A DNA stretch of 61,985 nucleotides from an uncultured Methylophilaceae bacterium (GTDB lineage Bacteria > Pseudomonadota > Gammaproteobacteria > Burkholderiales > Methylophilaceae). Under the pieces are notes generated by a model. The model saw only the letters and a list, made by a program, of their open reading frames with translations, ran no database searches and was not told where the DNA came from. Where the stretch lies: assembly GCA_903870165.1 (NCBI GenBank), contig CAIQBW010000011.1, forward strand, positions 1-61,985, read 5' to 3'. Position numbers and translations under genes: made by a program. How positions within the stretch are numbered: the first letter of the stretch is position 1; every line of letters starts with the position of its first letter. Below are positions 35,299-45,050 of the stretch, piece by piece.

Positions 35299-35658
35299 CT
35301 AAGCTGTGAGGCCAGCTTTTGCTAATTCAACGAATTTTGCAAATGCTGGTTTATCAAACACTGCTAAGTCAGCTAATACTTTACGATCCACTTCAATCGC
35401 GGCTTTCTTCAAACCATTCATGAAGCGGCTGTATGTCAAACCACATTCACGTGAACCAGCGTTGATACGCGCGATCCACAATGTACGGAATTGACGTTTC
35501 TTTTGACGACGGTCACGATAAGCGTATTGACCAGCCTTCATTACCGCTTGCTTGGCAACACGGTAAACGTTTTTACGACGACCGCGGTAACCCTTGGCAG
35601 CATTTAAAACTTTTTTGTGACGAGCGCGAGCTATGACACCACGTTTGACTCTAGGCAT
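35299..35658 (-). CDS. rplT: Ribosomal protein L20
   Basis: The 119-residue, very basic protein starts [20 protein letters not shown], the hallmark of bL20. It binds 23S rRNA early in assembly and in E. coli also represses rpmI-rplT translation. It begins 11 bases after rpmI. A strong hairpin terminator follows. Confidence 0.98.
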   Translation of the reverse strand: MPRVKRGVIARARHKKVLNAAKGYRGRRKNVYRVAKQAVMKAGQYAYRDRRQKKRQFRTLWIARINAGSRECGLTYSRFMNGLKKAAIEVDRKVLADLAVFDKPAFAKFVELAKAGLTA

Positions 35659-35669
35659 AATCTATCTCC

Positions 35670-35867
35670 TTATTGTGTTGGCATCATTGCGCGGACGCGC
35701 TTGACATCAGTTGGGGAAATGATCGCCGTGCCGCGTAGTTTACGCTTTTGCTTGGTGGTCTTCTTAGTCAGGATATGACGAAGGTGCGAATGAGTACGCT
35801 TTACCTTGCCATTACCTAAGAACTTAAAGCGCTTTTTGGCGCTGCTCTTGGTCTTCATTTTTGGCAT
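35670..35867 (-). CDS. rpmI: Ribosomal protein L35
   Basis: The 65-residue basic protein reads [20 protein letters not shown] and [20 protein letters not shown], typical of bL35. TTAGGAGAAAAAA stands before the ATG. The 120 bases between infC and rpmI are a possible L20 control site. Confidence 0.98.
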   Translation of the reverse strand: MPKMKTKSSAKKRFKFLGNGKVKRTHSHLRHILTKKTTKQKRKLRGTAIISPTDVKRVRAMMPTQ

Positions 35868-35987
35868 TTTTTTCTCCTAAAGGAACATTAAAAAGAGCGT
35901 TCGGGCATGCCTTTGGCCGCGACGCTACAGCTTGGTACTACTTCATTAAAATTCACTTACGTGAATTTGTATTCTTTAAAGCTAAAC

Positions 35988-36512
35988 CTATTTAGCCTTT
36001 TTAAGCGGTGACAACACCATCACCATTTGTCGGCCTTCCATCTTAGGGAACTGCTCAACCACTGCATATTCTTTCAAATCTGCTTCAACACGCTTCAACA
36101 ATGCCAAGCCGAGTTCTTGATGCGTAATTTCACGACCTCTAAATCGCAAAGTAATCTTTGCTTTATCGCCGTCTTGAATAAACTTAATAATATTCCGCAC
36201 TTTGATGTTGTAATCACCATCATCCGTACCCGGGCGGAATTTAATTTCTTTAACCTGAACCTGCTTTTGCTTAAGACGAGCTTCGTGCTGACGTTTGCTT
36301 TCGGCGTACTTAAACTTACCGTAATCCATCAAACGACACACTGGCGGACTTGCTTGCGGTGCGATTTCTACCAAATCGATATCAATCTCTTCCGCTTTAG
36401 CGAGCGCTTCACTCAGTGAAACAATACCGAGCGGCTCATTATCCACGCCTACCAAACGAATCTCTTGTGCTGTTATATCACCGTTGATTCTTACTTCTTT
36501 GTCTTGAGCTAT
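35988..36512 (-). CDS. infC: Translation initiation factor IF-3
   Basis: The 174-residue factor begins at a rare AUA codon (36512-36510): GGAG-8 bases-ATA, then [20 protein letters not shown], the usual IF-3 N-terminus. The first standard start in frame (TTG at 36455) would cut off the N-terminal domain. The C-terminal domain (about 85-174) includes [17 protein letters not shown] and [13 protein letters not shown] non-AUG start on infC is well known in E. coli (AUU) and lets IF-3 repress its own synthesis. It follows thrS after 49 bases. Confidence 0.97.
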   Translation of the reverse strand: MAQDKEVRINGDITAQEIRLVGVDNEPLGIVSLSEALAKAEEIDIDLVEIAPQASPPVCRLMDYGKFKYAESKRQHEARLKQKQVQVKEIKFRPGTDDGDYNIKVRNIIKFIQDGDKAKITLRFRGREITHQELGLALLKRVEADLKEYAVVEQFPKMEGRQMVMVLSPLKKAK

Positions 36513-36561
36513 CGCAAATTCTCCAAAATTTTCGCGCTCTATTGAGCGTCTTTATAAAATA

Positions 36562-38478
36562 CTAAGCCGCGCTACCTTTAGCTTTGACCTCACCTAGCAA
36601 GAGCTCTATAAACGCTTGCACTGGCATAGAACCTAGGTCTTCGCCTTTTCTGGTACGCACGGCCACTTGTCCGCTTTGCATTTCTCGCTCACCTGCCACA
36701 AGCAAATAAGGCAATTTCTGCAAGCTATGTTCTCGTATTTTATAGGTAATCTTCTCATTTCTCAAGTCCGACGCAACTCTAAAGCCATTTTTCTTGAGTT
36801 CCGCAACAACTTGTGTCACATAATCAGCCTGCGCATCCGAAATATTGAGCACCATAGCTTGCACTGGTGCGAGCCAAACAGGCATAGCGCCTGCATAGTT
36901 TTCAATCAAGATACCAATAAAGCGCTCCATAGAACCAACAATAGCGCGGTGCAACATGACAGGATGTTTGCGTGAGTTATCCTCAGCGACATATTCAGCC
37001 CCCAAACGGACTGGCAAGTTAAAGTCTAGTTGAATAGTACCGACTTGCCATAAACGACCAAGGCTATCTTTTAATGTAAATTCGATTTTCGGACCATAAA
37101 AAGCGCCCTCGCCTGGCTGCAAATCAAACGCCAAGTTATTTTGCGTCAATGCAGAAGCCAAGGCTTGCTCAGCTTGATCCCAAGTTTCATCTGAGCCCAC
37201 ACGCTTTTCAGGGCGAGTGGATAACTTGACCAACACATCGCCGAAACCAAAATCACCATACACCTTGTAAAGCATTTGAATAAAAGTTGCGACCTCTTCT
37301 TCAATTTGGCTTTCCATACAAAAAATATGCGCATCATCCTGCGTAAAACCACGCACGCGCATCAAGCCGTGCAATGATCCTGAAGGCTCATTACGATGAC
37401 ATGAGCCAAATTCAGCTAATCGCAAAGGCAAATCACGGTAGCTATGTAATCCGCTATTAAAGATTTGTACATGACCAGGACAATTCATCGGCTTCACTGC
37501 GTAATCGCGATTTTCAGAATGCGTCGTGAACATATTGTCACGGTAATTTTCCCAGTGCCCTGACTTCTCCCATAGGGTTCTATCCATAATCGTTGGTGTG
37601 CGCACTTCTTGATAGCCATACTCCACAAACTTCGCACGCATGTATTGCTCAATTTCTTGCCAGAGCGACCAGCCACGCGGGTGCCAGAACACCATACCTG
37701 GACCATCTTCTTGCATATGGAAATAATCTAACTGTTTACCAAGCTTACGATGGTCACGCTTTTCTGCTTCTTCCAATTGGAATAAATAAGCATCCAAATC
37801 TTCTTTTTTAGCCCAAGCGGTACCGTACACGCGTTGCAACATTTCGTTGTTTGAATCACCACGCCAATAAGCGCCAGCAAGCTTCATTAATTTAAACGCC
37901 TTTAACTTGCCTGTTGAAGGCACGTGTGGGCCACGACAAAGGTCAGTAAAGCCGCCTTCCGTATAGAGTGAAACATCTTGGTCGGCAGGAATTGACTCAA
38001 TAATTTCTGCTTTGTAATGCTCATTAATGGATTTGAAATAAGCCACAGCCTCGTCACGAGGCAATACCTTGCGAGTAACTTGCTCATCTTTTTTGGCCAA
38101 TTCAGCCATTTTCTTTTCGATGGCGATTAAATCTTCCGGGGTGAATGGGCGTTTGTAAGAAAAATCATAATAAAAGCCATTATCAATCACCGGGCCAATA
38201 GTCACTTGCGCATCAGGAAATAGTTCTTTTACTGCATAAGCTAATAAGTGCGCAGTTGAATGGCGGATAATATCTACACCTTCCGCATCACGCTCAGTAA
38301 TGATGGCAAGATCCGCATTCTGTTCAATCAAATATGACGTATCGACCAAATTGCCATTTACCTTGCCGGCTAAAGCGGCACGCGCCAAACCAGCACCAAT
38401 GCTTGCAGCAACATCAGCAACTGTTACAGAATTTTCAAAGCTACGCTCTGAGCCATCAGGCAATCGAATAATAGGCAT
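36562..38478 (-). CDS. thrS: Threonine-tRNA ligase
   Basis: The 638-residue class II synthetase has a TGS domain (1-60), the SAD editing domain with [11 protein letters not shown] and [13 protein letters not shown], the catalytic core with zinc ligands in [12 protein letters not shown], motif 2 [20 protein letters not shown], motif 3 [17 protein letters not shown], and a C-terminal anticodon domain. First gene of the translation operon. No clear ribosome site precedes the ATG, and a terminator-like hairpin ends only 22 bases upstream. Confidence 0.98.
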   Translation of the reverse strand: MPIIRLPDGSERSFENSVTVADVAASIGAGLARAALAGKVNGNLVDTSYLIEQNADLAIITERDAEGVDIIRHSTAHLLAYAVKELFPDAQVTIGPVIDNGFYYDFSYKRPFTPEDLIAIEKKMAELAKKDEQVTRKVLPRDEAVAYFKSINEHYKAEIIESIPADQDVSLYTEGGFTDLCRGPHVPSTGKLKAFKLMKLAGAYWRGDSNNEMLQRVYGTAWAKKEDLDAYLFQLEEAEKRDHRKLGKQLDYFHMQEDGPGMVFWHPRGWSLWQEIEQYMRAKFVEYGYQEVRTPTIMDRTLWEKSGHWENYRDNMFTTHSENRDYAVKPMNCPGHVQIFNSGLHSYRDLPLRLAEFGSCHRNEPSGSLHGLMRVRGFTQDDAHIFCMESQIEEEVATFIQMLYKVYGDFGFGDVLVKLSTRPEKRVGSDETWDQAEQALASALTQNNLAFDLQPGEGAFYGPKIEFTLKDSLGRLWQVGTIQLDFNLPVRLGAEYVAEDNSRKHPVMLHRAIVGSMERFIGILIENYAGAMPVWLAPVQAMVLNISDAQADYVTQVVAELKKNGFRVASDLRNEKITYKIREHSLQKLPYLLVAGEREMQSGQVAVRTRKGEDLGSMPVQAFIELLLGEVKAKGSAA

Positions 38479-38500
38479 ATTTTTGGACCAATTAAGAATG

Positions 38501-38522
38501 AAAAAAGCCGTAAAACGGCTTT
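38501..38522 (-). terminator. Terminator-like hairpin in the thrS leader
   Basis: On the minus strand AAAGCCGT-TTT-ACGGCTTT followed by three more T residues, ending 22 bases before the thrS ATG. There is no room for a promoter between it and thrS. Confidence 0.8.
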
Positions 38523-38591
38523 ATGAAATTTGGGTCATATTTTGTCATAGTTAGCCAGATCTTTCAAGGACATAGCCTTACTATCGACCAA

Positions 38592-38616
38592 TAAAAAAGC
38601 CGCGTTAGCGGCCTTT
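38592..38616 (-). terminator. Terminator of tRNA-Val
   Basis: On the minus strand GCCGC-TAAC-GCGGC followed by TTTTTT, about 12 bases after the tRNA 3' end. Confidence 0.88.
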
Positions 38617-38624
38617 AGAATTAT

Positions 38625-38701
38625 TGGTAGGCAGTAGCAGATTCGAACTGCTGACCTCTTGGATGTCGACCAAGCGCTCTAACCAACTGAGCTAACCGCC
38701 T
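38625..38701 (-). tRNA. tRNA-Val(GAC)
   Basis: 77 bases on the minus strand with CCA encoded. Acceptor AGGCGGT/ACTGCCT, D stem GCTC/GAGC, anticodon stem CTTGG/CCAAG, loop TCGACAT giving anticodon GAC, T arm AGCAG-TTCGAAT-CTGCT. Position 33, nearly always U, is C here. Confidence 0.93.
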
Positions 38702-38725
38702 ATTATCTTTTCAAAAGAGGTGCGA

Positions 38726-38754
38726 ATTCTAGCGCATTGACCTCCATTAAGCAA
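38726..38754 (-). promoter_or_regulatory. Promoter of tRNA-Val
   Basis: On the minus strand -35 TTGCTT (38754-38749), 17 bases, -10 TAGAAT (38731-38726), 24 bases before the tRNA. Confidence 0.75.
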
Positions 38755-38790
38755 ATGAAGCTCAGTCCACATCAAGCTATAATAAAGACC

Positions 38791-39414
38791 ATGCAATCCC
38801 CAGCCCTACAAAATTTAATCTCATCCATTATTGAGGACATCGCCCAAAAAGGTTATGCGGTGGTTGAGCAGTTTATAAATCCTCAAGAGATTACTTCCCT
38901 CGCAGCACAAGCTAAAATTTTGCATATCACTGGCGAGATGCACAAAGCAAAAACTGGCATTAGCAAACTGGAAAACTCAACATTACGTGGTGATTTTATT
39001 CATTGGATAGATGCCAGTAATGCAAGCGAATCCGAGACATTCTATCTCAACACTATGGCTGAACTACAACATGCAATTAACCAAGCTTTTTTTCTAGGCC
39101 TATTTGAACTAGAAAGCCACTTTGCAATTTACCCACCAGGCGCTGGCTATCAAAAACATCTAGACCAATTTATCGGCAAAGAAGAGCGCAAAATCAGTTG
39201 CATTTTGTACCTCAACGAAGGCTGGCATCATGAAGATGGCGGCCAACTCAGAATGTATCTCGATAAAAAAGATGAAAATCGCTTTATTGATATATCGCCA
39301 CAAGCTGGGACTCTAGTTGTATTCTTATCGAGCGACTTTTTGCATGAAGTCTTGCCTGCAACAAGGGAGCGCATCAGCCTAACGGGCTGGTTTAGAACAA
39401 GAAGCCTCAGCTAA
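38791..39414 (+). CDS. 2-oxoglutarate/Fe(II)-dependent oxygenase (prolyl-hydroxylase-like)
   Basis: The protein of about 207 residues has the double-stranded beta-helix iron site: His and Asp in GYQKHLDQFIG, the distal His in FLSSDFLHEVLPATRERISL, and the Arg that binds 2-oxoglutarate in the same segment. EDGGQLRMYLDK and LYLNEGWH are typical of the SM-20/prolyl 4-hydroxylase-like group. ATG at 38791 is preferred; ATG 38755 and TTG 38737 are in frame but overlap the tRNA-Val promoter. A TATAAT at 38778-38783 lies only 7 bases upstream, so the message may be nearly leaderless. The decarboxylase gene follows after one base. Confidence 0.85.
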   Translation: MQSPALQNLISSIIEDIAQKGYAVVEQFINPQEITSLAAQAKILHITGEMHKAKTGISKLENSTLRGDFIHWIDASNASESETFYLNTMAELQHAINQAFFLGLFELESHFAIYPPGAGYQKHLDQFIGKEERKISCILYLNEGWHHEDGGQLRMYLDKKDENRFIDISPQAGTLVVFLSSDFLHEVLPATRERISLTGWFRTRSLS

Positions 39415-39415
39415 A

Positions 39416-40912
39416 ATGAAGCACCCCAATCCCATCATCGCCGAAATGTTTAATACCGAGCAATTTGCCCAAACTGGCCATCAGATAATTGATGTATTAA
39501 CCGCGCATTTAGACGCCAATATCACAGGTGCGTCAAAAGTATTAAATTGGAAAATTCCAAGCATTGAAGATAACAATTGGAATGCGCCATTACCTCATGC
39601 ATCCACCATTAATCCCCAAGGCTTATTAGATAAACTCACGCTAGAAATTCTGCCAACTAGCCTAGCAATCCATCACCCTCACAACATGGGGCATCAAGTT
39701 GCTTCTCCATTACCGATGGCGGCATTATGCGACTTAGTCGCTGCGCTGACGAACCAAGCAATGGCAGTTTATGAAGCTGGCCCAAGTGCCACCATGTTGG
39801 AACGCCAAGTGATTCGTTGGTTATGCGCTTTAATTGATCAGGATGCTTGGCACAATGCTGGCGGCGTACTAACCTCTGGTGGTGCTCAAGCCAACCTCAC
39901 TGCTTTATTGGTGGCAAGACAAGTCAGTACGAGCAAAGTAGAGCCCACATCCAATATCTGGAAAGATGGCGTTTCAAAGCAGAAGCCCTTAAAGATTCTC
40001 GCTTCAGAACATGCGCATTATTCTGTATCACGTGCTGCGGGGATCATGGGATTGGGCACAGACAGTGTGATTAAAATAGCAACCGACCAAAGTGGACGTT
40101 TAGCGCTAGGTGCACTCAAAACCGCGCATCAAACGTGTTTACAAAACAATGAAATTATCATCGCAGTGGTTGCCAATGCTGGATGCACGCCAACTGGCAG
40201 CATTGACCCTCTGCAAGCGGTTGGCGACTATTGCCAATCACATCACCTATGGTTTCACGTCGATGGCGCACACGGCGCATCTGCGCTTCTATCAGGCAAG
40301 CATCGTAAAAATTTAAGCGGTATTGAACTCGCTGATTCGGTGGTGTGGGATGGACATAAGTTGATGTATATGCCAGCGGCTATTTCAGCCGTATTATTCA
40401 AAAACGAACAACACAGTTATGCTGCTTTTAGCCAAGATGCCTCCTATTTATTTCAAGGCGATAACCATGAAGATGAGGCCTTTAACTTAAGCTACCGAAC
40501 CTTGGAATGTACCAAACGTATGATGGCGCTGAAACTTTGGGCAGCGTTTTCTCTCTACGGCATAAATGGTATGGGAGCGCTCATTAATGAAGCTTTTGCT
40601 AAGGCCAAAATCCTTGCCGACAAAATTGAAAAAAAATCTGATTTTGAGTTACTGATGAAGCCTGAGACGAACATTGTGTGTTTTAGATATTTGAAACAAT
40701 ATTCAAATCAGGCCAAAGCCAACAAACACCAAAGCGACATTCGTCGGCACATCATTGAAAGCGGTGCATTTCATATCACCCAAGTTGATCTGCATGGCAT
40801 CACGTGGTTACGCACAACATTAATGAATCCATTCACCACAGAAAAAGATTTAGATGAGTTGCTGGCGAGTGTAGATTTTGCATCTCAAGCAGTTTTAAGC
40901 ATGGCTGAATAG
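39416..40912 (+). CDS. Pyridoxal-phosphate-dependent group II amino-acid decarboxylase
   Basis: The 498-residue protein belongs to the glutamate/aromatic/diaminobutyrate decarboxylase family. The PLP lysine is in SVVWDGHKLMYMP (Lys about 315), the His that stacks on PLP in ASEHAHYSVSRAAG, and the Asp in WFHVDGAHGAS. LTSGGAQANLTALLVAR is the cofactor phosphate region. The amine product cannot be assigned; diaminobutyrate, tyrosine/tryptophan or cysteine sulfinate are possible. Coupled to the upstream oxygenase. It overlaps the convergent epimerase gene by 28 bases. Confidence 0.87.
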   Translation: MKHPNPIIAEMFNTEQFAQTGHQIIDVLTAHLDANITGASKVLNWKIPSIEDNNWNAPLPHASTINPQGLLDKLTLEILPTSLAIHHPHNMGHQVASPLPMAALCDLVAALTNQAMAVYEAGPSATMLERQVIRWLCALIDQDAWHNAGGVLTSGGAQANLTALLVARQVSTSKVEPTSNIWKDGVSKQKPLKILASEHAHYSVSRAAGIMGLGTDSVIKIATDQSGRLALGALKTAHQTCLQNNEIIIAVVANAGCTPTGSIDPLQAVGDYCQSHHLWFHVDGAHGASALLSGKHRKNLSGIELADSVVWDGHKLMYMPAAISAVLFKNEQHSYAAFSQDASYLFQGDNHEDEAFNLSYRTLECTKRMMALKLWAAFSLYGINGMGALINEAFAKAKILADKIEKKSDFELLMKPETNIVCFRYLKQYSNQAKANKHQSDIRRHIIESGAFHITQVDLHGITWLRTTLMNPFTTEKDLDELLASVDFASQAVLSMAE

Positions 40913-41727
40913 CCTGCTTTGTAATCAGGGTACTTCAAAGAAAAACCTGTCGATAACATGCGCTGATTCGACATACGTTTGCCGCCAATGATTTCTGGCG
41001 TTTGATTTTCGACTTTCTTCCCCATTTGCGATGCTATCCAATTCAACACTTCATACTGAGAAACAGAACAGCTATCGGTCACAACATAACAATCTTGCAC
41101 AGATCGCCCATCTAAAAGCATCTGAATTAAGTGCACAATAAACGCTGCGGCATCGTCGCGATGAATGCGGTTAGTCCAAATATTTTGCGTTGGCCAATTT
41201 AAAATATTCGCTGCTAAATTAAGCATACGATTTCGTCCAGGACCATAAATGCCTGTTAATCTTAATGCAGTATGTGTCCAAGATTTACCAGCTTGCTTGA
41301 GTAAGTTTTCTGCCTCTAACAAACGTAGCCCACCAAAGTCCGCTTCTTGAGGAACAGTATTTTCATTCAGCAAGGCATCCGTTGTTTGTCCATACATCCG
41401 CGTACTAGAGACAAAAGTCACATGCTTAAGACTGGTCGCAGCATCAAGTGCATTAAGCACATTACGTAAACCCTCTACATAATGTTGGCGATAGTTATCA
41501 TCGGTCTGCGCAGTAGCCGCAACACAGTAAACGAGAAAATCAGGATTTAAATTTGAAACGCTAGATAGTGAAATTGGATCAGTAACATCTGCTTGGATGA
41601 ACTCAAATGCGCTATTCGCATTTAACGAACGTCGTAAACCAACGGGAAGTAAATCATGAGTTTGAAGCTGGCGAGCGAGCTCAAGACCTAAATCACCACA
41701 ACCCACAATCAAGACTTTTGCTGACAC
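40885..41727 (-). CDS. NAD(P)-dependent epimerase/dehydratase (SDR, YeeZ-like)
   Basis: The 280-residue protein has an N-terminal Rossmann motif (VLIVGCGDLGLELARQL), an extended-SDR core with FVSSTRMYGQT and LRLTGIYGPGRNRML, but the canonical YxxxK is not obvious; the Tyr in TRMYGQ fills the usual serine region. This matches the YeeZ/YbjT-like group of unknown substrate. Part of a minus-strand set with the Nudix gene (7-base gap) and the lipoprotein gene. Confidence 0.8.
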   Translation of the reverse strand: MSAKVLIVGCGDLGLELARQLQTHDLLPVGLRRSLNANSAFEFIQADVTDPISLSSVSNLNPDFLVYCVAATAQTDDNYRQHYVEGLRNVLNALDAATSLKHVTFVSSTRMYGQTTDALLNENTVPQEADFGGLRLLEAENLLKQAGKSWTHTALRLTGIYGPGRNRMLNLAANILNWPTQNIWTNRIHRDDAAAFIVHLIQMLLDGRSVQDCYVVTDSCSVSQYEVLNWIASQMGKKVENQTPEIIGGKRMSNQRMLSTGFSLKYPDYKAGYSAMLKTA

Positions 41728-41734
41728 TGTTTTT

Positions 41735-42319
41735 TTAAGAAGATTCGTTTAAAGATAAGGCAGGCCAAACACCCCGCAAATACTTCTCGACATACATTAA
41801 TGCGAGGATAGTTTTAGCATCAGTGATTTGCTGAGTAGCGACCATTTGGAGACAATCATCCAAGCTCGCTTCAAAGAGTTCCAATGCCTCATCTTCATCG
41901 CAATGCGCATCTCCAGCCTCAAGCCCTTTAGCGAGGAACATATAAATCACCTCATCAGAGTAGCCGATGCAAGGATGTTGATGTCCAAGGTAAACCCACT
42001 CTTTTGCGGTATAACCTGTTTCTTCTAACAACTCACGCTGACCAGTGAAAAGAATATCTTCACCTGGGTCTATCTTGCCAGCAGGCAATTCGACAAAGAC
42101 GCGATTGAGTGGGTAACGAAATTGACGCTCAAGCAGTAGGTTTCCATTCTCAAGAATAGGAATAATCAACACCGCACCAGGATGCAAAATGAATTCACGC
42201 TGGCTTTGGTTGCCACTAGGCAAAAGCACCTGATCTCGCTTAACGCGCATCATCCCACCATCCAAAACCACTTCAGATGAGATACAAATTTCGATTAAGT
42301 ATTGGTCGTCTTGTTTCAT
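41735..42319 (-). CDS. Nudix hydrolase (ADP-ribose pyrophosphatase-like)
   Basis: The 194-residue protein contains a full Nudix box in AGKIDPGEDILFTGQRELLE, ETGYTAKEW (G-x5-E-x5-[UA]-x-R-E-x2-E-E). The RQFRYPLNRVFVELPAG approach is typical of ADP-ribose/sugar-nucleotide pyrophosphatases (NudF-like). It probably clears ADP-ribose or related nucleotides. It lies 5 bases downstream of the lipoprotein gene. Confidence 0.9.
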   Translation of the reverse strand: MKQDDQYLIEICISSEVVLDGGMMRVKRDQVLLPSGNQSQREFILHPGAVLIIPILENGNLLLERQFRYPLNRVFVELPAGKIDPGEDILFTGQRELLEETGYTAKEWVYLGHQHPCIGYSDEVIYMFLAKGLEAGDAHCDEDEALELFEASLDDCLQMVATQQITDAKTILALMYVEKYLRGVWPALSLNESS

Positions 42320-42324
42320 ATTGT

Positions 42325-43215
42325 TTACTTAAACAACTCTTTCATGATCAGCCAGCGACCTTTAACTTTAATCATTTCTAGTGTCTTACGACCCACATCC
42401 TGATAGCTGCCAGATTCATAATTTTGCTTAAAAACAACCTCAACTGAACTTTCAAGGTTATTGATTTTAATCTCCGATAAGGCGATTTTGATTTGCTTGC
42501 TGTGCAGAATTTTATTCTTCCGTGACAACTGCCACGCTTTTGGATTGGCCATCTCCCCAGAAAAACCATTCACATAATGCGCAAAATAAGCATCCAACCT
42601 CTTATCCGCCCATGCGTCCGCCCAGGCATTTACTTCATCCAAAATGCCTTTATCTTCTGCGACCACAAATGACTCCACTTGCTCTGGATTTTGAATCACC
42701 TCATCCACTGTCAACGACTGTTCTGGTATAGGTGGGATGTCTTCAATCGCTTCTTGGATTAGCCCCTCTTCTACTTGCGACTGATCTGAAGATGCTTGTG
42801 GCTGGCTACCCTCTTCCACTTGTGTAACTGTGGCCTCATTTTTGAAACCTAATTTCATCTGGCTTTCTTTTGCTGATTGAAGAATTGAATCCTTTGAATC
42901 GCTCGCACCGCCTTTTGCGTCGATAATAATTTGGAGGGTATTGAATGCCTGTGCTAACTTCCCATCATTTTGGTATGCCTTGGCTTGTTTAAGCTTTATG
43001 TTCAAATCGTTTGGTTTTAATTGGCCAGCTTTTTCGTAAAATTCTGCAGCTTTAGCCCATTGCCCATCATGCATAGCTAGATCGGCCTTGACCACTAAAG
43101 TGTTGTAATCCGCATCAGGCAGTAGCTTGTCAGCAAGCTTGGTTGTGTAAGTACAGGAAGCAAGTGTAATAACAAAACATAACGAAATGACTTTAACCAA
43201 AGGATATAACTTCAT
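42325..43215 (-). CDS. TPR lipoprotein with an NTF2/Cds6-like C-terminal domain
   Basis: The 296-residue protein has a lipoprotein signal with lipobox LASC (Cys 21), so it should be anchored to the outer or inner membrane. One or two TPR units (about 40-105: AKAAEFYEKAGQLKPNDLNI) follow, then an acidic, probably disordered linker (about 125-200) and a C-terminal domain (about 205-296) with WADAWADKRLDAYFAHY and EMIKVKGRWLIMKE, the pattern of Cds6/L,D-transpeptidase-associated NTF2-like domains. A role in envelope or peptidoglycan upkeep is likely but not shown. Confidence 0.8.
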   Translation of the reverse strand: MKLYPLVKVISLCFVITLASCTYTTKLADKLLPDADYNTLVVKADLAMHDGQWAKAAEFYEKAGQLKPNDLNIKLKQAKAYQNDGKLAQAFNTLQIIIDAKGGASDSKDSILQSAKESQMKLGFKNEATVTQVEEGSQPQASSDQSQVEEGLIQEAIEDIPPIPEQSLTVDEVIQNPEQVESFVVAEDKGILDEVNAWADAWADKRLDAYFAHYVNGFSGEMANPKAWQLSRKNKILHSKQIKIALSEIKINNLESSVEVVFKQNYESGSYQDVGRKTLEMIKVKGRWLIMKELFK

Positions 43216-43257
43216 TTGATGTTTCCTTAAATCAAGGCTTGCAGGATATTTTTTGGG

Positions 43258-43548
43258 TTACTTCTTCCAGAAAAAACGATAGATAAAACCAGGAAAAGCC
43301 AAGACTAAAAATAGGCAAGCGGTAATAGCATAAAACTCCCATTTTTGCGGAGCAACTTGCCCCATTCTTGCATGCTCAGCATAGCGAATAATAAAGCCAA
43401 GAATGAAATACAAAACGACCAATTCGAACAAACACCAAGCAACGTTTTTTGGTTGATGTTTAACAGCAATGACAAAGAACAAGCGCTCTGAAAACCAAGG
43501 TGAATTAGCAAAGACCAATGCTAACAATAAAAGAATGAGATTGGTCAT
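43258..43548 (-). CDS. DUF2818 family membrane protein
   Basis: The 96-residue protein has three hydrophobic segments (about 1-16, 38-57 and 72-92), and ends WKK. This family regularly follows nuoN in betaproteobacteria, and that is its position here (12-base gap). Function is unknown; a link to complex I assembly is inferred only from position. Confidence 0.88.
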   Translation of the reverse strand: MTNLILLLLALVFANSPWFSERLFFVIAVKHQPKNVAWCLFELVVLYFILGFIIRYAEHARMGQVAPQKWEFYAITACLFLVLAFPGFIYRFFWKK

Positions 43549-43560
43549 ATGATCAATTAC

Positions 43561-45009
43561 CTATTGAAGACTATGCGCAACTGCGTAGGCGCATATGTCC
43601 ATTAATCGCTGAGGCATAATCCCTAGCGCTAACAAACCTAAGGCATTCACACTCAGTAACATATTCATTTCTGGCGGGTTGATAATAGGCGTATTATCTG
43701 TTGGCTCATCAAAGTACATAAGCTTCACAATGCGTAAATAGTAGAAAGCGCCAATCACGGCCATCAATACGGCAAACACAACAAGCCATAAGAAGCCAGC
43801 TTGCAAAGCCGCTTGCAGCACAGCAAATTTGGCATAGAAGCCCAACGTTGGTGGAACGCCTGCCATGGAGAACATGGTGATCAGCATCATCAATGCAAAC
43901 CATGGGCTACGTTGATTGAGCCCTTTTAAATCATCCAACTGCTCAGCTTCAAACCCTTTACGACTAAGTAATAAAATCATACCGAAGCCAGCCAAGGTCA
44001 TGAGCACATAGGAAACGATGTAGAACATCGATGAAATGTAGCCATTAAGACTTGCACTCATTAAACCAAATAGCAAGAAACCAACGTGTGAAATCGTTGA
44101 GTAAGCAAGCATACGCTTAAGATTGGTTTGAGCAATAGCCGTAATATTGCCAATGATGATAGAAAGCACGGCCATAATCATCAACATGCCATGCCAATCA
44201 ATCGCAAGCACATACAAACCTTGTGCCAAAATACGAATCACAAATGCAAATGCAGCAAGTTTAGTGACAGAACCAATGAATAAAGTCACGGCAGTTGGGG
44301 AACCCTCGTATACATCTGGCACCCACATTTGGAATGGTACTGCACCTAACTTAAATGCCAAGCCAGCCACAATAAACACGGTACCTAATACGAGTACAGG
44401 CTTATCCTGCGAACCGTTCAATAAAGCACTTGCCACTTCAGATATATTTAAGCTACCGGTTGCACCGTACATCATGGACATACCGTAAAGCAACATCCCT
44501 GAAGCCAATGCACCAAGCACGAAATATTTCATGGCGGCTTCTGTCGCACGCGCATTGTCACGGTCCATTGCCACCAAAGCATATAAGCACAAGGACAATA
44601 ACTCTAACCCCATGTAAAGCGTCAAGAAATGCTGTCCTGACACCATAATCATCATGCCAGCCATCGCAAACAACACAAGCGCATAGAACTCACCGCGGAA
44701 CATGCCACGTAAAGTGATATAGGAACGGGTATAAACCAAGAAAATTGATGTGCTGAGGTAAATCATTAATTTCATCACATCAGCAAATGGATCATCCACA
44801 AACATACTGCTGAACGCATAAGTGACACTAGGGTTATGCGTAGAAATCGTGATGTAAGCAGCGCCCAATAAAGTAATTTGGGTTAGCAGGAATATAGCGA
44901 TGCGGTTAGATGGCTTTAAAAACAAATCCGCAATCAAAATGAACATCGCCATCGAGAGCACGAAGAGCTCTGGCAACGCTGCGATTAAATCTGTTTGAAG
45001 TCCATTCAT
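43561..45009 (-). CDS. nuoN: NADH-quinone oxidoreductase subunit N
   Basis: The 482-residue antiporter-like membrane subunit has about 14 helices. [21 protein letters not shown] carries the helix-7 lysine and GSVTKLAAF the next lysine of the proton path. [17 protein letters not shown] is the family hallmark. Last nuo gene, 41 bases after nuoM. Confidence 0.98.
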   Translation of the reverse strand: MNGLQTDLIAALPELFVLSMAMFILIADLFLKPSNRIAIFLLTQITLLGAAYITISTHNPSVTYAFSSMFVDDPFADVMKLMIYLSTSIFLVYTRSYITLRGMFRGEFYALVLFAMAGMMIMVSGQHFLTLYMGLELLSLCLYALVAMDRDNARATEAAMKYFVLGALASGMLLYGMSMMYGATGSLNISEVASALLNGSQDKPVLVLGTVFIVAGLAFKLGAVPFQMWVPDVYEGSPTAVTLFIGSVTKLAAFAFVIRILAQGLYVLAIDWHGMLMIMAVLSIIIGNITAIAQTNLKRMLAYSTISHVGFLLFGLMSASLNGYISSMFYIVSYVLMTLAGFGMILLLSRKGFEAEQLDDLKGLNQRSPWFALMMLITMFSMAGVPPTLGFYAKFAVLQAALQAGFLWLVVFAVLMAVIGAFYYLRIVKLMYFDEPTDNTPIINPPEMNMLLSVNALGLLALGIMPQRLMDICAYAVAHSLQ

Positions 45010-45050
45010 ATTTCTATATTTCCGTTGTTAATCAGGCGAATCAATTCGCC

